A stretch of 64,000 bases of DNA from Candidatus Kryptoniota bacterium. GTDB lineage: Bacteria > Bacteroidota > Ignavibacteria > Kryptoniales > JAKASW01. Below, piece by piece: positions 9,511 to 16,939 of this stretch (positions within the stretch are counted from its first letter, which is position 1; the number at the start of each line of letters is the position of its first letter). Made by a program: the position numbers and the translations under genes. The stretch spans positions 1 through 64,000 of the forward strand of contig DATCTN010000018.1 of NCBI GenBank assembly GCA_036567965.1, written 5' to 3'. The notes beneath the pieces are model-generated. The model was not told the DNA's origin, did not search any database, and was given only the letters and a program-made list of their open reading frames with translations.

Positions 9511-10657
9511 TGTCTCCGCCCCAGTTCAGAGATAAAGAAAATCTCAATTGGTTGGACAACGGATTATTCTGGTCGAAGGTCGATATGTAACTGAAATCAA
9601 ATCCGTAAATATCGTACCTGATGCCCGCACCGAAGGTAAGGAAGTTTCTTCCTCCAAAATTAGGATTCTCCTTGTAGTATCCCATTCGCAAAGCGATCAA
9701 TCGCGGACTGCCGTACCAGTATTCGGCTCCGGCACTTATTATTATTCGTTTCAGCCCGCTGCCGTCGCTCCAGGTTGTAATCAGAGATTTCGGCAAAGGG
9801 TCGACAGTGTTGGTGTACACCGTGGATGTGTCGCCCGAAGTCGGATCGATGGCAATCGATGAATCGGTCAAGACACGGACCATGGTACGACTGAGATCCA
9901 GCAGGAGATAGAAATTATTGTATTCGGTTTTCAGCAGATGGAGAGAGATGCCCAACCTGAGGTTGGTGGGGAGAGGATCCGCTTGTGCCTGATCAATGTA
10001 ATACAGTTTCGGTCCGAGATTGCTCAGGGCTATTCCCAGTCCCAGGCGGTTGTCGAAATTTCCCAGGAGCGGTAGATCGAGCGTCTGGGGACGGTACAGC
10101 AAACCGATGTCGAAGCTGACATCCGAGGCAATACCTTTTCCGGCTTCTTGCTCTGTGCCGAATGGCGCGAGTTCGCTTCTGATGTACCTGAAGTTTGCGC
10201 CCAGTCCGAGACCGTCGGAGATCTGCGCGGAGTAGCCCACTGTGACGGCAAATTCAAAAGCATGCCACGTTCCTACTATTGTCGGACCGTCCGAGTAAGT
10301 TCTATTGAACTCCCCGAGATTGAAATACGTGATGCTTGCGGACAAATCTCCGTCCCAGTCGGGGAGGTAATGTCGGAAGCTGAGGAAATCGTAGCTGAGA
10401 TCTGAGCTGAACTCGGGCAGCCATGGTGCATGAGTCAGGCTTATCTCGTCCCCTTTCAGAAATGCCAGTCCGCCCGGGTTCCAGAATAACGCGGAGACGT
10501 CGTCGGCCAGACCTGTGCCTGATTCACCCATGCCTCCCGCGCGCGCATTCGGAGATATCAGCAGGAAGGGAACTGCCGTCTCGCCCTGGGCGAAAGCACC
10601 TGAACTCAGCGACAAAACAAATCCCGCCGCGAACAGTGCTAAAAGCGTTGATTTCAT
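9500..10657 (-). CDS. porV: Type IX secretion outer-membrane protein PorV
   Basis: PorV is the FadL-like outer-membrane barrel of the T9SS that passes cargo from the translocon to the PorU sortase. The protein has 385 residues, with a signal peptide ending GAFAQ and the family signature FLLISPNARAGGMGESGTGLADDVSALFWNPGGLAFL. The rest is alternating barrel strands. ATG 10657 has AGGAG nine bases upstream. It lies directly after porU (62-bp gap) and its stop overlaps the proposed CTG start of the cargo gene. Family assignment is firm; the role is taken from known T9SS work. Confidence 0.9.
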   Translation of the reverse strand: MKSTLLALFAAGFVLSLSSGAFAQGETAVPFLLISPNARAGGMGESGTGLADDVSALFWNPGGLAFLKGDEISLTHAPWLPEFSSDLSYDFLSFRHYLPDWDGDLSASITYFNLGEFNRTYSDGPTIVGTWHAFEFAVTVGYSAQISDGLGLGANFRYIRSELAPFGTEQEAGKGIASDVSFDIGLLYRPQTLDLPLLGNFDNRLGLGIALSNLGPKLYYIDQAQADPLPTNLRLGISLHLLKTEYNNFYLLLDLSRTMVRVLTDSSIAIDPTSGDTSTVYTNTVDPLPKSLITTWSDGSGLKRIIISAGAEYWYGSPRLIALRMGYYKENPNFGGRNFLTFGAGIRYDIYGFDFSYISTFDQNNPLSNQLRFSLSLNWGGDTGF

Positions 10658-10719
10658 ATAATGTCACTCCTGATTTGTAAGCTTATTATAAATAGTTAGA
10701 CTAATAACTTCTACACTCA

Positions 10720-13700
10720 TCAGCGTACAACAGCCATCTTTCCGAGCGCTTCGCTTGTGTACGCACCATCAACAGTGGAGACGACCACTTTATAAAAGTA
10801 CACACCGTTCGCAAGACGGTCGCCATCTTCATCGAGACCGTTCCAGTCGATCTTCACGAAGTCGTCCGTTATCCCGTAAGACCTTATGGTCTTGATCAGA
10901 CGACCGCTCAGCGTGTAGACTTTTATAGTAACGTCGACCGGCGATCCTGCTCCGCCTGCGGATGACCTCTTGAAAGTGAACGAAGTCCCCGCACGGAACG
11001 GATCGGGATAATTGTACAGATCCAGAATAGAGAGTTTCTCCGAGGACTGGATGTTGAATTCGGCACTGGCCTGTGCTTCGTTGTCAAATACATCGAATGC
11101 TTTTACGTTCACGGAGTGCTGGCCGAATGGCAGAGACATTGTTACAGGGAAAGACACCGTTCCGTCCTGATATGAATTTAGATTTCCGATGTAGTATGAC
11201 GAGAGGTCCACCGACTGCTGATTGTCAAAGATCGCCTGCAAGGTATGCCCTACTCCGACATCGGAGAGGTTTATCCCGTTCGAAGAGTGGAGATCGACAA
11301 GGAGAGTGGGGTTTTCTGAAACGACGTCGCCATCTCTGAAATTTCTGGAGTCAAGGTAAACGCTAATTTGAGGAGGGATCCCATTGTTCACGACATTTGT
11401 TGCTGTTCCACCGACGATTAAGTTTCTTGAATAACCCGAACCATCTGATCCGCCTGCCTGGAAATAAATTTCGAGCTTGCCGCTTTCGTTACTGTAAGAT
11501 ATGTCGGACGGGACAACTGCCCTCGCCTCGAAGGTTCCGTTCTGGATAGAGACATTCCCGCGGAAAAGAATCGAGCCCTGGAAACTATACGTCTCTCCCC
11601 ACTCTGAGATATACTCGGGTTTGTCAGAGTCATACAACGTCACCAGTCCGGTGCCGGAGAGGTTTGACCATGGTGTCATGTCAGGATGGAATATAGTTCC
11701 TTTGATGTCGAGCTTATCGAGTGCGCGCACCTGGCTAACTTGGACTAAAGATTTTCCATTCAGGCTGTCCATCGATCCGAGAAACTTCGGCATCCCGAGC
11801 CTCACTGTAGGATCACCGATATATTGATACTTTATGTCGTTGCTGTCGTATCTCAGCTGCTTTGTCAGATACATTGCCTCACCGATTCTCGGGGCATTTC
11901 TCACCGAATCGCGCGCGAGCAAATCTGTAAACAACTGCTGGTTTAGATACGCGTTCTCGTTGGAGTAAACGACTCGCGTTGAGCTGACCACTCCGATTGC
12001 TCCACCCTGCGGCCAGGTCATGAGGAGTTCAGCTCCGCTTGGGCTTTGAGGATTGTCATCGTACGCGAAATCGCACGTCGCCGCGACAAAGAGGGAGAGT
12101 CTTGAGAAGTTGGTCAACTGTGGCACGACGACAGGCGCCTCAAGCACGTGAGTGTACGACCAGAGATTGAAAGCGCCGTGGCCGACGAAATTCAGTATCA
12201 ATGTCCCCTGGTTGACTTGATTGATAATGTCCGCTGTTGCGTCGGGCTTCCGCCTTCCCTGCGTGGAAATAACTGTCGGATAAAGTGCAAGGTAGATTTT
12301 TCTCTTGTCGAATTCGGGCGGCGTGTAATTCTGGGCGAGAAGGTCAGCGTTATCCGTATGCACCGGTTCAATAGGTGCACCTCCTGTGGTTATGCCGTCG
12401 TCGCCGATGTAAGTGATGAGGCTCCTCCAGCTTCCGAAATCCGGCTTGGATTCATACTCTATTATTTTACTCACCATCGCGTCGGCGTCATCGCTGCTCT
12501 TTGCGGGAAGTCTTCCGACCGCCATCGAGATGGGAGCATACATCAGCGGCGCAGCAAACTGGACGAAATAATCGTCTGTGCTGTAGCTCCCGACCTGGTA
12601 AAGAGATTCATCGGATTCATACGGCGGGATGAACTCCGGTGTCGCCGAGACCCTGCTCTTGTAGTCGTAGCTCCCTCCGCCAAACAGGATAACGTATGAA
12701 GGAGTCAACTGGTCGTTCTTGTATTGATACTCCAGAAAATCACGAATGGCAGTAGGGTCAGGAATGCCGCAGCCGAATTCGTTGTATATGGAAGTTGTTG
12801 CGACTATTAGTGTTTTGAATCCGTCGAAACTCTGTTTGAAACTGGCCAGCTGGTCGGCCTGCGAGATGAAATCGGGCGCAGTTACAATAATCAGGTCTTC
12901 TCCGGAGACATTCCCGTGAAGGTTTGAGTTATCGACGGCGGTCATCCCTCCGATCGACTGATATCCGTTATCACCGACGGCCATGAACTGGCTTGGCGCC
13001 CCGGAGTTCGCCTGTGAGCCGAACGATATCGTGCCGCCATTCGTTGAATCGGGCGCGATCAATTTCACGTTTGCGTAGTCGGAAACATCAAAAAGTTTCA
13101 TGTTATTCGAAGAGAATCCGGAGACCGAGTAGTACGCAACGGCCGACGTATCGGGACCGTAGAAATCCAGAAAGTCGTTCAGAGATTGGAATTTGCGTTG
13201 GTAGAGAATCTCAAACCAATCGATCCAACCGGTGGCATCCGGCGAATCTGAGTAGTAGACGAACTTGAGTGCGCTTCTCTGCGAAGGAATGTTCCCTGTT
13301 GAAGTGTATCTATATGGCCCAAGTGAGTAAGCATAGTTGTCCTCAATGTCGGAATAGTCGACCGTCGAACCGTAAATGGTGCCGAGTTTGAATCCCGTCG
13401 AATTCTCAAACACGTCAAAATGATTTGAGTTGTCGCTCCTCGTAACGACCCTCACGTGGTATGTTACGCTCCTGGTAGAGTCAAGTCCGTAGAGCCTGTT
13501 CACGTAAAGCGCGACGTTCGAGTTTGGAAAACTCTGAGAAGGCGGCTGAAGCTCCTGACCGTACCACTCTTTTCCTGAACCGATAATATTATACAGCTCG
13601 CTGTCGGCGGCAATTCCACATGTAAAAGTCAATGGGGTGTAGTAAGAAGTCGAATGTACGCTTTGAACGGTTGTCATTCTTTTTCCGGCTGCCCCGCCGA

Positions 13701-14685
13701 AAGTGAGAAAATAAAAATTCGTTTCGGTGTAAGGGTTTAAGTAATGCGAATAAGTTTCATTTCCAGGATTGTAACTCCACTCTCGAGGTGATTTGCCGTA
13801 AAACAAGATAAAATCTTCCTGATCAAATTTGTCGTTACCATTCGCATCGTAAACATAGATCGCGTTCTCTACAAGATCGGTCGGTCTTGCAGTAGTCGGA
13901 TCTTCTGGAAGAACCGAGCCGCCGTTATTGAAAAGTCGTATTGTACTGAGCTGAATCTTGTCCACCGCGATCCCGGCATTTTTCAGGTTTAAATAACTGA
14001 TCTTATAGATTCCGCTTCGGGACACGCCGAACTTGTACCATGTTCCCTGCGACAAAACACTTGACGCAACTACCTTCATAAGGCCCGATGGAGCGCTCAT
14101 CACTGCACTCTTTACCTGGCTGTAGTTAACAAGCGATTCCCCCAGGAGGAGATCGGGTCCTACCGATTGGTTTCTTACACTCATGCCGACGGAGACAACC
14201 TGGACAACAATCCTCTGCAGAATGTGATAAGTACCGGCTGTGCTGTCGTACATAAACGGATATACTTTGATCCTGGAGACGAGATGGTTTCGCTGTTCAT
14301 AAGGCAAATCGTATGACAGAAACTGCGAGATTTCAGTGGCCTTGACGCCGCCGGGAATTCTCGGACTTCGAACCGGAGGCATCATTACTAAAGTCCTGTA
14401 GTCGGTCTGAAGAACCTGTACCTGTATCCGCCGCGAGAAAACTCCGACGAGAACGGGTACGAATTGCCTGAGGTAGTCGCCTCTCATATTAAATTCCGGC
14501 CCGGCTCCTTTGAACATCAGATTCAGTGCCTGCGTGTTCCCCGTCCTGATTGTGTCCGCCCCTATTGAATCAGGGACCACTTCAATTGTGGTTGAGGTCG
14601 CGCTCTCCGAAACAACACGAACTTGTTGTCCGTATGCCGGGAGCACGATTATCGCCAGGAGTAAGCTTATGATACTGCGCTTCAT
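10720..14685 (-). CDS. porU: Type IX secretion sortase PorU (gingipain-like C25 peptidase)
   Basis: PorU is the cell-surface C25 cysteine peptidase that removes sorting domains from T9SS cargo and attaches cargo to the surface. The protein has 1321 residues: a signal peptide (SIISLLLAIIVLPAYGQ), a long N-terminal beta region, a C25 domain from about residue 595 to 960, and a C-terminal sorting-like domain (YNYPDPFRAGTSFTF to EALGKMAVVR). The catalytic pair is visible as His836 in NFVGHGAFNLW and Cys871 in VAATCDFAYDD. An in-frame GTG at 14691 is an alternative start. It heads the operon and is preceded by an unusual leader and terminator-like hairpin. Confidence 0.92.
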   Translation of the reverse strand: MKRSIISLLLAIIVLPAYGQQVRVVSESATSTTIEVVPDSIGADTIRTGNTQALNLMFKGAGPEFNMRGDYLRQFVPVLVGVFSRRIQVQVLQTDYRTLVMMPPVRSPRIPGGVKATEISQFLSYDLPYEQRNHLVSRIKVYPFMYDSTAGTYHILQRIVVQVVSVGMSVRNQSVGPDLLLGESLVNYSQVKSAVMSAPSGLMKVVASSVLSQGTWYKFGVSRSGIYKISYLNLKNAGIAVDKIQLSTIRLFNNGGSVLPEDPTTARPTDLVENAIYVYDANGNDKFDQEDFILFYGKSPREWSYNPGNETYSHYLNPYTETNFYFLTFGGAAGKRMTTVQSVHSTSYYTPLTFTCGIAADSELYNIIGSGKEWYGQELQPPSQSFPNSNVALYVNRLYGLDSTRSVTYHVRVVTRSDNSNHFDVFENSTGFKLGTIYGSTVDYSDIEDNYAYSLGPYRYTSTGNIPSQRSALKFVYYSDSPDATGWIDWFEILYQRKFQSLNDFLDFYGPDTSAVAYYSVSGFSSNNMKLFDVSDYANVKLIAPDSTNGGTISFGSQANSGAPSQFMAVGDNGYQSIGGMTAVDNSNLHGNVSGEDLIIVTAPDFISQADQLASFKQSFDGFKTLIVATTSIYNEFGCGIPDPTAIRDFLEYQYKNDQLTPSYVILFGGGSYDYKSRVSATPEFIPPYESDESLYQVGSYSTDDYFVQFAAPLMYAPISMAVGRLPAKSSDDADAMVSKIIEYESKPDFGSWRSLITYIGDDGITTGGAPIEPVHTDNADLLAQNYTPPEFDKRKIYLALYPTVISTQGRRKPDATADIINQVNQGTLILNFVGHGAFNLWSYTHVLEAPVVVPQLTNFSRLSLFVAATCDFAYDDNPQSPSGAELLMTWPQGGAIGVVSSTRVVYSNENAYLNQQLFTDLLARDSVRNAPRIGEAMYLTKQLRYDSNDIKYQYIGDPTVRLGMPKFLGSMDSLNGKSLVQVSQVRALDKLDIKGTIFHPDMTPWSNLSGTGLVTLYDSDKPEYISEWGETYSFQGSILFRGNVSIQNGTFEARAVVPSDISYSNESGKLEIYFQAGGSDGSGYSRNLIVGGTATNVVNNGIPPQISVYLDSRNFRDGDVVSENPTLLVDLHSSNGINLSDVGVGHTLQAIFDNQQSVDLSSYYIGNLNSYQDGTVSFPVTMSLPFGQHSVNVKAFDVFDNEAQASAEFNIQSSEKLSILDLYNYPDPFRAGTSFTFKRSSAGGAGSPVDVTIKVYTLSGRLIKTIRSYGITDDFVKIDWNGLDEDGDRLANGVYFYKVVVSTVDGAYTSEALGKMAVVR

Positions 14686-14702
14686 CTTCACTCATCAAAA
14701 AT

Positions 14703-14745
14703 AAAAAAGCCGAATGCCGTGCAAACTTTCTGCACATCATTCGGC
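14703..14745 (-). terminator. Intrinsic terminator-like hairpin just before porU
   Basis: On the minus strand GCCGAATG pairs with CATTCGGC (14709-14716 and 14738-14745), with an inner TGCA/TGCA extension, and six T residues follow immediately (14708-14703). The structure ends only 17 bases before the porU ATG. It may terminate a short RNA or act as an attenuator for the porU operon. The sequence alone cannot say which. Confidence 0.7.
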
Positions 14746-14817
14746 AGAAAAGTTCGTCAAAGGTCTAGACCAGCATCGATTTTAAACCTTTAACGAACCT
14801 TCGCTAACACTTCCTTT
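14703..14817 (-). ncRNA. Candidate structured leader or small RNA upstream of porU
   Basis: From the inferred start near 14817 to the T-run at 14703 the minus strand makes an RNA of about 115 nt. It has two stems. The first is a long hairpin whose 13-base arms (14786-14798 and 14752-14764) match at 12 of 13 positions; the second is the terminator hairpin. No protein gene fits. I recognise no known riboswitch or RNA family. It is either the 5' leader of porU with an attenuator or an independent sRNA. Confidence 0.5.
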
Positions 14818-14823
14818 TTAAAA

Positions 14824-14852
14824 AATATAGCAGGAATGGACATGGCTGTCAA
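14824..14852 (-). promoter_or_regulatory. Consensus sigma-70 promoter for the porU leader
   Basis: On the minus strand, TTGACA (14852-14847) and TATATT (14829-14824) are separated by exactly 17 bases. This is close to a perfect housekeeping promoter, pointing at the leader RNA and porU, with transcription expected to start near 14817. No other gene start lies downstream before porU. Confidence 0.7.
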
Positions 14853-14940
14853 GGAAGGAGAAGTGAATTTCCTGCACATCCCATCGGCTGTGACAGGTGT
14901 CTCATGTGAAAATGAAGGCTGGGAGTAACTCACGGCGGAC

Positions 14941-15246
14941 TCAAAGCTTCACTTTTCCCACAATAATGTCTCTGAACATTGCCCAATCCCCCATAAGGCT
15001 GTAGATCGGGTATTTAAAGGTTGCGGGCTTGTTCTTTTCGAAATAGAAATGCCCGATCCACGCGAACCCGTATCCCGAGACAGGCATCGCAACAAACCAA
15101 AGGACTTGGCCTGTCGCAAGGAACATCGACAGCGACACCAGGACGAAGGAGCTTCCGATGAAATGCATTCTCCTGCACCAAAGGGTACTGTGCTCTGAGA
15201 GATAGAACGGATAGAACCCGCTGAAACTCTCGAACCTATCGGTCAT
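14941..15246 (-). CDS. DUF962 / Mpo1-like small membrane protein
   Basis: This 101-residue protein matches the DUF962 (YGL010w/Mpo1-like) family: FYPFYLSEHSTLWCRRMHFIGS at the N terminus, two hydrophobic segments, and GHFYFEKNKPATFKYPIYSLMGDW with the conserved H and NKPATF block. Yeast Mpo1 is an iron-dependent 2-hydroxy fatty acid dioxygenase. Bacterial members are uncharacterised, so the activity is only inferred from the histidine motifs. It follows tRNA-Glu by 73 bp on the same strand and may share its transcript. Confidence 0.8.
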   Translation of the reverse strand: MTDRFESFSGFYPFYLSEHSTLWCRRMHFIGSSFVLVSLSMFLATGQVLWFVAMPVSGYGFAWIGHFYFEKNKPATFKYPIYSLMGDWAMFRDIIVGKVKL

Positions 15247-15319
15247 GATCGCTCGCGTTAGTTTTCACGGCATGCTTAAAGCTAAAGGAGTTCTGTATTG
15301 TGATCACTCGAATCTGGAG

Positions 15320-15395
15320 TGGCGTCCCCAAGGGGATTTGAACCCCTGTTACCGCCGTGAAAGGGCGATGTCCTAGGCCACTAGACGATGGGGAC
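15320..15395 (-). tRNA. tRNA-Glu (UUC)
   Basis: A full cloverleaf reads on the minus strand. Acceptor GTCCCC pairs with GGGGAC, the anticodon loop is CTTTCAC with anticodon TTC, the T-loop reads GGTTCAAATCC, and discriminator G is followed by an encoded CCA. The length is 76 nt including CCA. Confidence 0.96.
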
Positions 15396-15448
15396 AAGAG
15401 ATTCGCCCTTAAGTCCCGAAGCGAATCACGAAGGGAATCTTCGCTCAT

Positions 15449-15477
15449 AATTTAGAATTCGAGGTATGAATTTGCAA
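15449..15477 (-). promoter_or_regulatory. Promoter of tRNA-Glu
   Basis: On the minus strand, TTGCAA (15477-15472) and TAAATT (15454-15449) are 17 bases apart, with the tRNA 5' end about 47 bases after the predicted start. Spacing and position fit a housekeeping sigma-factor promoter. Confidence 0.5.
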
Positions 15478-15499
15478 GTTCAACGCTCCACGTCGCTCC

Positions 15500-16252
15500 C
15501 TAGCGTTTGAGATGCTTGTCGAGGAATGCGAAAATATTTTTCCATGCGAGCTTTGTCTGTGTCTCGTTGTATGCGGTTGTATTGTTTGGATTCATGAATG
15601 CGTGGTTGACTCCCGGGTAAACATGGAAATCGATTTTCTTTCCTTCCGCTTTCATCTCTTCGGCAAATGCTTTCCCTTTTGCGGGAGTGTAAGTCTGATC
15701 CATCTCGGCAAAATTACACAGGACAGGACACTGGATCTTGTCCACGACATCTTTATCTGCTTCGACGTTCCCGTAATCTATGATACACACGGCAAGTTTG
15801 GGAAGTTCGACTGCAGCATTGAAAGAGTAAGAGCCCCCCATGCACCATCCGATCGCGCCGATCTTATCAGGGTTCACGCTTTCAGATCCGGCGAGGTAGT
15901 CGAATGCGGCCTGGAGATCCTGTGTGCCGCGCTCCTTCGGGACGGACATCATGAGCTTGTAAGCGTCCTGAGCGGTCGCGCTTATTCCTCCGCGGTAAAG
16001 ATCGATCGCCAACGCGACGTACCCGCGACTTGCGAATTCTCTTGCATCTTCTTTAATCCAGTCAGTCAATCCCCACCACTCATGGATGACGATGAGAGCC
16101 GGATGTTTTCCTGCGTCAGCCGGTTCCGCCAGATATGCCGTCAGTGTGTCCTGACCGCTCGGGTAGCGTACCATCATCGTCTTAATGCCGACCGCACCAG
16201 CGTACGAAACGAACAGAAACAGCATCGCCGCTGCTATGAAGATCCTCCTCAT
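15500..16252 (-). CDS. Secreted dienelactone hydrolase family protein
   Basis: This alpha/beta hydrolase has 250 residues and an N-terminal signal peptide (RRIFIAAAMLFLFVSYAGA). It carries the dienelactone hydrolase triad: Cys137 in GWCMGG, Asp185 in FAEMDQTYTP and His217 in PGVNHAF; HEWWG precedes as in the family. Such enzymes open cyclic esters or related lactones; the natural substrate is unknown and the export signal is a variation on the usual cytosolic form. ATG 16252 has a perfect AAGGAGGAG site, which rules out the longer in-frame start. It trails the dnaE-trx-grx gene run. Confidence 0.85.
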   Translation of the reverse strand: MRRIFIAAAMLFLFVSYAGAVGIKTMMVRYPSGQDTLTAYLAEPADAGKHPALIVIHEWWGLTDWIKEDAREFASRGYVALAIDLYRGGISATAQDAYKLMMSVPKERGTQDLQAAFDYLAGSESVNPDKIGAIGWCMGGSYSFNAAVELPKLAVCIIDYGNVEADKDVVDKIQCPVLCNFAEMDQTYTPAKGKAFAEEMKAEGKKIDFHVYPGVNHAFMNPNNTTAYNETQTKLAWKNIFAFLDKHLKR

Positions 16253-16276
16253 TTGCTCCTCCTTCATTTTGGTGAT

Positions 16277-16528
16277 TTACGTCAGATTCAACTCCCTGGC
16301 GAGAACGGACATGGAAGGATTAAGAAAGATCCTCCCGTCCGAATCGAACGTCGGGATGACCCTTCTTCCTCCACTCACTTCCATGACGAATGCCTCGGCT
16401 TCTTTGTCGGTGTCGATATTGAATTCCTCATACTCCACATTGTGAAGCTCAAGGAATGTTTTGGCGACTTTGCAGTCCGGACACCATGATGTCGTATAAA
16501 CCTTCAACTTTCCGGATGGCCCGCTCAT
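16277..16528 (-). CDS. Glutaredoxin-like thiol-disulfide protein
   Basis: This is an 83-residue glutaredoxin/NrdH-type protein with the redox motif CPDC (Cys16-Cys19) after VYTTSW, the cis-proline region VIPTFD, and a normal thioredoxin-fold length. It should reduce disulfides in the cytosol; the electron donor is unknown. The start is either ATG 16528 or an in-frame GTG at 16537, neither with a clear ribosome site. It sits between thioredoxin and the hydrolase, probably in one transcript. Confidence 0.85.
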   Translation of the reverse strand: MSGPSGKLKVYTTSWCPDCKVAKTFLELHNVEYEEFNIDTDKEAEAFVMEVSGGRRVIPTFDSDGRIFLNPSMSVLARELNLT

Positions 16529-16570
16529 CGCTGACACCCGTTACCGGATAAATGCATCCGAAGGTCGTTC

Positions 16571-16900
16571 TCAATTACGTTCGAGTACACGGGAAATCCT
16601 GTCGACCAGCATCGACTTCGGAACTGCGCCGACGACCTGATCCGCGACACTTCCATTGTTGAAGATGAGAAGAGTGGGGATGCTCATTATTCCGAATGCG
16701 CCTGCCACTTCCTGGTTCGAGTCGACATCGAGCTTCGCAACCTTAATTTTTCCATCATACTCCTTCGCGAGCTCTTCAACAATCGGCGCGATCATTTTGC
16801 ACGGCGCGCACCAGGATGCCCAGAAGTCCACCAATACCGGCAATTTGCTCTTGACGACTTCGCTATCGAAATTCTGAGAACTGACAACAACAGGCTTCAT
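16571..16900 (-). CDS. trxA: Thioredoxin
   Basis: This is classical thioredoxin of 109 residues: FWASWCAPCKM with the WCAPC centre at 30-34, the buried Asp in VLVDFWA, and the cis-proline motif SIPTLLIF. It is a general cytosolic disulfide reductant. A purine-rich GGAAAGGAA site lies about eight bases before ATG 16900. It is 39 bp downstream of dnaE. Confidence 0.95.
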   Translation of the reverse strand: MKPVVVSSQNFDSEVVKSKLPVLVDFWASWCAPCKMIAPIVEELAKEYDGKIKVAKLDVDSNQEVAGAFGIMSIPTLLIFNNGSVADQVVGAVPKSMLVDRISRVLERN

Positions 16901-16939
16901 CCAACAATTCCTTTCCCCGAATCGCCTTCGGTGAGATTT

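Noticed and set aside
12148-12699. 183-codon plus-strand frame opposite porU
   Set aside because: It covers the conserved PorU peptidase region on the other strand and shows no family features.
15512-16489. 325-codon plus-strand frame opposite the dienelactone hydrolase and glutaredoxin genes
   Set aside because: Both minus-strand genes have intact catalytic motifs and ribosome sites; the plus frame has no recognisable domain.
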